Origin: Bradyrhizobium sp. Y36
Lineage (GTDB): Bacteria > Pseudomonadota > Alphaproteobacteria > Rhizobiales > Xanthobacteraceae
Assembly: GCF_002531575.1 (NCBI RefSeq)
Contig: NZ_NWTI01000003.1
Span: 389,327 to 453,326 of the forward strand
Length of the DNA: 64,000 bases
Direction of reading: 5' to 3'
Part shown: one piece after another, positions 60,782-64,000 of the stretch
How the letters are laid out: the number at the start of each line of letters is the position of its first letter
Numbering within the stretch: the first letter of the stretch is position 1
The notes under the pieces: model-generated
Told to the model about the DNA's origin: nothing
Seen by the model: only the letters and a program-made list of their open reading frames with translations
Database searches by the model: none
Made by a program: the position numbers and the translations under genes

Positions 60782-62515
60782 ATGCTGAACACCGCGACCA
60801 AGTCCGAGGCACCGGGCACCGAGCAGGAGCTGACGGATGGCTTCCATCTCGTCATCGACGCGCTCAAGCTGAACGGCATCAACACCATCTATAATGTGCC
60901 GGGCATCCCGATCACGGATTTGGGCCGCATGGCGCAGGCCGCCGGCATCCGCGTGATCTCCTTCCGCCACGAGCAGAACGCCGGTTACGCCGCAGGCATC
61001 GCCGGCTATCTCACCAAGAAGCCCGGCGTCTGCCTCACGGTCTCCGCGCCCGGCTTCCTCAACGGTCTCACTGCGCTCGCGCACGCCACCACCAACTGCT
61101 ACCCGATGATCCTGGTCTCGGGCTCCTCCGAGCGCGAGATCGTCGACCTCCAGCAGGGCGACTACGAGGAGATGGACCAGCTCGCGATTGCAAAGCCCCT
61201 GTGCAAGGCGGCCTATCGCGTGCTGCACGCCCAGGACATCGGCATCGCGTTCGCCCGCGCCATCCGCGCTGCGGTCTCGGGCCGTCCGGGCGGCGTCTAT
61301 CTCGACCTGCCGGCAAAGCTGTTCGGCCAGGTGATGAACGCCGACGCCGGCCGGAAGTCGCTGGTCAAGGTGATCGACGCGGCGCCTGCGCAGATCCCCT
61401 CGCCCGCTTCGGTGAAGCGCGCGCTCGACGTGCTCAAGGCGGCGAAGCGTCCGCTCATCATCCTCGGCAAGGGCGCGGCCTACGCGCAGGCCGATGAAGA
61501 GATCAAGAGCTTCGTCGAGAAGAGCGGCGTGCCGTTCCTGCCGATGAGCATGGCCAAGGGCCTCCTTCCCGACACCCATCCGCAGTGTGCCGGCGCGGCT
61601 CGCTCGACGGTGCTGAAGGACTCCGACGTCGTCATGCTGATCGGCGCACGCCTGAACTGGCTGCTCTCGCACGGCAAGGGCAAGAGCTGGGGCGAAACCC
61701 CGAAGAAGTTCATCCAGGTCGACATCGAGCCGCGTGAGATGGACTCCAATGTCGAGATCGTCGCACCCGTCGTCGGCGACATCGGCTCGGTCGTTTCGGC
61801 CTTCAACCAGGCCATCGCTACGGGCTGGACCGCCCCGCCGGCGGAATGGACCAAGGCGATCACCACCAAGCGCGACGAGAACGTCGCCAAGATGGCGCCG
61901 AAGCTCATGAACAACAAATCGCCGATGGACTATCACGGCGCGCTCGGCGTTCTGAAGAACGTCATCAAGGAGCACCCGGAGGCGATCCTCGTCAACGAAG
62001 GCGCCAACACGCTCGACCTCGCCCGCGGCGTCATCGACATGTACAAGCCCCGCAAGCGTCTCGACGTCGGCACCTGGGGCGTGATGGGCATCGGCATGGG
62101 CCAGGCGATCGCCGCTGCGCTCGAGACCGGTCACCCCGTGCTCGCGGTTGAAGGCGACTCGGCGTTCGGCTTCTCCGGCATGGAGGTCGAGACCATCTGC
62201 CGCTACAACCTTCCGATCTGCGTCGTCATCTTCAACAATGACGGCATCTATCGCGGCACCGACGTCAATGGCGCCAACGACGATCCCGCGACGACCGTGT
62301 TCGTCAAGGGCGCGCGCTACGACAAGATGATGGAAGCGTTCGGCGGCGTCGGCGTGAATGCCACCTCGCCCGACGAGCTCAAGCGCGCCGTCAACGAAGC
62401 CATGAAGTCCGGCAAGCCGACGCTCATCAATGCGGTGATCGATCCGGCCGCGGGCTCGGAGAGCGGCCGCATCGGCAACCTCAATCCGCAGAGCGTTCTG
62501 CAGAAGAAGAAGTAA
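60782..62515 (+). CDS. oxc: Oxalyl-CoA decarboxylase
   Basis: A 577-residue TPP enzyme that converts oxalyl-CoA to formyl-CoA and CO2. [18 protein letters not shown] supplies the catalytic glutamate; [37 protein letters not shown] is the TPP site; the whole reading resembles Oxalobacter and Bradyrhizobium Oxc. GGGAG precedes the ATG. With Frc downstream it forms the CoA cycle of oxalate decarboxylation. Confidence 0.97.
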   Translation: MLNTATKSEAPGTEQELTDGFHLVIDALKLNGINTIYNVPGIPITDLGRMAQAAGIRVISFRHEQNAGYAAGIAGYLTKKPGVCLTVSAPGFLNGLTALAHATTNCYPMILVSGSSEREIVDLQQGDYEEMDQLAIAKPLCKAAYRVLHAQDIGIAFARAIRAAVSGRPGGVYLDLPAKLFGQVMNADAGRKSLVKVIDAAPAQIPSPASVKRALDVLKAAKRPLIILGKGAAYAQADEEIKSFVEKSGVPFLPMSMAKGLLPDTHPQCAGAARSTVLKDSDVVMLIGARLNWLLSHGKGKSWGETPKKFIQVDIEPREMDSNVEIVAPVVGDIGSVVSAFNQAIATGWTAPPAEWTKAITTKRDENVAKMAPKLMNNKSPMDYHGALGVLKNVIKEHPEAILVNEGANTLDLARGVIDMYKPRKRLDVGTWGVMGIGMGQAIAAALETGHPVLAVEGDSAFGFSGMEVETICRYNLPICVVIFNNDGIYRGTDVNGANDDPATTVFVKGARYDKMMEAFGGVGVNATSPDELKRAVNEAMKSGKPTLINAVIDPAAGSESGRIGNLNPQSVLQKKK

Positions 62516-62580
62516 GTCCACCCCTCAACCCTTTACTCCCTGCCGGGCGCAGGGGCAGACACAGAGTACGGAGCAACAGC

Positions 62581-63858
62581 ATGACCAAAGCGCTCACGGG
62601 CGTTCGCATTCTCGACTTCACCCACGTTCAGTCCGGACCGACCTGCACGCAGCTGCTGGCCTGGTTCGGCGCCGACGTGATCAAGGTGGAACGTCCGGGC
62701 GTGGGTGACATCACCCGCGGCCAGCTGCAGGACATCCCGAACGTGGACAGCCTGTATTTCACCATGCTCAACCACAACAAGCGTTCGATCACGCTCGACA
62801 CCAAGAATCCCAAGGGCAAGGAAGTCCTCACCGAGCTGATCAAGAAGTGCGACGTGCTGGTGGAGAATTTCGGCCCCGGCGTGCTCGACCGCATGGGCTT
62901 CCCCTGGGAGAAGATCCAGGCGATCAACCCGAAGATGATCGTCGCCTCGATCAAGGGCTTCGGCCCCGGACCGTACGAAGACTGCAAGGTCTATGAGAAC
63001 GTCGCGCAGTGCACCGGCGGCGCCGCCTCCACCACCGGCTTCCGCGACGGCCTGCCGCTCGTCACCGGCGCGCAGATCGGCGATAGCGGCACCGGCCTGC
63101 ATCTGGCGCTCGGCATCGTCACCGCGCTCTATCAGCGCACGCATTCGGGCAAGGGCCAGCGCGTCACCGCCGCGATGCAGGACGGCGTGCTCAACCTCGC
63201 CCGCGTCAAGCTGCGTGACCAGCAGCGCCTCGCCCACGGTCCGCTCAAGGAATACAGCCAGTTCGGCGAAGGCATTCCGTTCGGCGATGCCGTGCCGCGC
63301 GCCGGCAACGATTCCGGCGGTGGCCAGCCCGGCCGCATCCTGAAGTGCAAGGGTTACGAGACCGACCCCAACGCCTACATCTACTTCATCACCCAGGCTC
63401 CGGTCTGGGAGAAGATCTGCGACGTGATCGGCGAGCCCACCTGGAAGACCGACCCGAACTACGCCAAGCCGGCGGCCCGCCTGCCGCGCCTCAACGAGAT
63501 TTTTGCTCGCATCGAACAGTGGACGATGACGAAGACAAAATTCGAGGCGATGGAGATCCTCAACAAGGACGACATCCCCTGCGGCCCGATCCTGTCGATG
63601 AAGGAGATCGCCGAGGACCAGTCGCTGCGCGCGACCGGCACCGTGGTCGAGGTCGACCACCCCACCCGCGGCAAGTACATCTCGGTCGGCAACCCGATCA
63701 AGCTGTCGGACTCACCGAGCGACGTCGAGCGCTCCCCGCTGCTCGGCGAGCATACCGACGAGATCCTGCGCTCGGTGCTCGGCTTCAGCGATCATCAGGT
63801 CGCCGAGATTCACAAATCCGGCGCACTCGACCCGCCGCAGAAGCAGGCCGCGGAGTAA
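62581..63858 (+). CDS. frc: Formyl-CoA:oxalate CoA-transferase
   Basis: A 425-residue class III CoA-transferase. [37 protein letters not shown] opens it, the nucleophilic aspartate is in [18 protein letters not shown] and the active-site glycine loop is DSGGGQPG. It moves CoA from formyl-CoA to oxalate, giving oxalyl-CoA for Oxc. It begins 65 bases after oxc and is followed by a good terminator. Length equals that of other Frc enzymes. Confidence 0.97.
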   Translation: MTKALTGVRILDFTHVQSGPTCTQLLAWFGADVIKVERPGVGDITRGQLQDIPNVDSLYFTMLNHNKRSITLDTKNPKGKEVLTELIKKCDVLVENFGPGVLDRMGFPWEKIQAINPKMIVASIKGFGPGPYEDCKVYENVAQCTGGAASTTGFRDGLPLVTGAQIGDSGTGLHLALGIVTALYQRTHSGKGQRVTAAMQDGVLNLARVKLRDQQRLAHGPLKEYSQFGEGIPFGDAVPRAGNDSGGGQPGRILKCKGYETDPNAYIYFITQAPVWEKICDVIGEPTWKTDPNYAKPAARLPRLNEIFARIEQWTMTKTKFEAMEILNKDDIPCGPILSMKEIAEDQSLRATGTVVEVDHPTRGKYISVGNPIKLSDSPSDVERSPLLGEHTDEILRSVLGFSDHQVAEIHKSGALDPPQKQAAE

Positions 63859-63883
63859 TCGGACCTGTCAGTGAACGACGAAG

Positions 63884-63908
63884 GGCCGCCGGTTTCGGCG
63901 GCCTTTTT
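63884..63908 (+). terminator. Rho-independent terminator after frc
   Basis: GGCCGCC (63884-63890), loop GGTTTC, GGCGGCC (63897-63903), then five T. It ends the gntR-oxc-frc transcript 26 bases after the frc stop. Confidence 0.88.
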
Positions 63909-63932
63909 GTTTGAAGGAAGATCTACTTCGAT

Positions 63933-64000
63933 CTAGGTAGTGGACTCAAACCTAGCCCATAGACGGGTGGCGGCGAGCAGAACGGCTGCGAGGAAGTTTC
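63933..64000 (-). mobile_element. IS5-type transposase, C-terminal end only
   Basis: Read on the minus strand from the right edge, the last codons give a C-terminus of LLAATRLWARFESTT followed by TAG at 63933-63935. This tail is typical of IS5-family DDE transposases (FLAAVxLAAxRxWLR...). The element continues beyond the window. The short length means the assignment is from the tail alone. No terminal inverted repeat could be fixed in the 24 bases between the terminator and the stop. Confidence 0.6.

Noticed and set aside
60728..62521. A 597-codon minus-strand frame opposite oxc
   Set aside because: Antisense to a textbook oxalyl-CoA decarboxylase; compositional artefact.
1..64000. tRNA, rRNA or riboswitch genes
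   Set aside because: No cloverleaf with a T-arm GTTCRA match or recognisable riboswitch core was found by eye in the gaps; a covariance-model search would settle this.

Overview
The window is GC-rich, densely coded alphaproteobacterial DNA. Bradyrhizobium or a close relative is the best guess. The reasons are a denitrification-type nor cluster with FixK/NnrR-like boxes, ChvE-GguAB and YtfQRT-type sugar importers, a DUF1236 protein, oxalate genes and several families of intergenic palindromes of the kind common in that genus. This assignment is inference from gene content; no database search was possible. I saw no rRNA, tRNA or CRISPR array.

Layout. (1) 1-4.5 kb: norE-norF-norC-norB-norQ-norD on the minus strand (norD runs off the left edge) encodes cytochrome c-dependent nitric oxide reductase, with a perfect FixK/NnrR-type box ahead of norE and a weaker one ahead of norC. 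(2) 4.5-18.4 kb: a sugar block with two CUT2 ABC importers (chvE-gguA-gguB and ytfQ-ytfR-ytfT-yjfF-like), a GntR regulator, an L-arabinose/D-galactose 1-dehydrogenase, an aldose 1-epimerase, an SMP-30 lactonase and an FAH-fold enzyme. Together they read as uptake and oxidative (non-phosphorylating) breakdown of arabinose or galactose. (3) 18.5-28.4 kb: the least ordinary part. An AprA-like flavoprotein, an AprB-like ferredoxin and a HEAT-repeat protein form one operon; next come a ferredoxin-NADP reductase, a DUF971 protein, a Crp/Fnr regulator and a nitrate/sulfonate-type ABC importer whose binding protein appears to carry a NosL-like C-terminal domain; a YeiH-type exporter lies beyond. One shared palindromic motif (core CAATTAGTTG) precedes four separate transcription units here, so the set looks like a single regulon of unknown substrate. 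(4) 28.5-37.9 kb: a LivFGMH-type importer with its binding protein, divergent from an acyl-CoA synthetase, a TetR regulator and a Baeyer-Villiger-type monooxygenase, with an inverted repeat between the two units. (5) 38-46.6 kb: alanine dehydrogenase with a divergent Lrp regulator, an arginine/lysine/ornithine decarboxylase, a GNAT acetyltransferase, an orphan FlgC-like protein, a 2-hydroxyacid dehydrogenase, a split sulfopyruvate/phosphonopyruvate decarboxylase-like TPP enzyme and a VanZ-like protein. (6) 46.6-64 kb: mostly C2-acid and carboxylate metabolism: glxR-hyi-gcl (glyoxylate to glycerate), adenine deaminase, a NYN-domain protein, tctABC, an IclR regulator, and an ADP-forming acyl-CoA synthetase divergent from gntR-oxc-frc (oxalate decarboxylation) with two perfect operators between them. 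The last 70 bases hold the C-terminal end of an IS5-type transposase.

Most genes sit in tight operons with ATGA overlaps. The strongest candidate for an undescribed system is 18.5-27.2 kb: Apr-like redox core, NosL-tailed importer and a common promoter motif.
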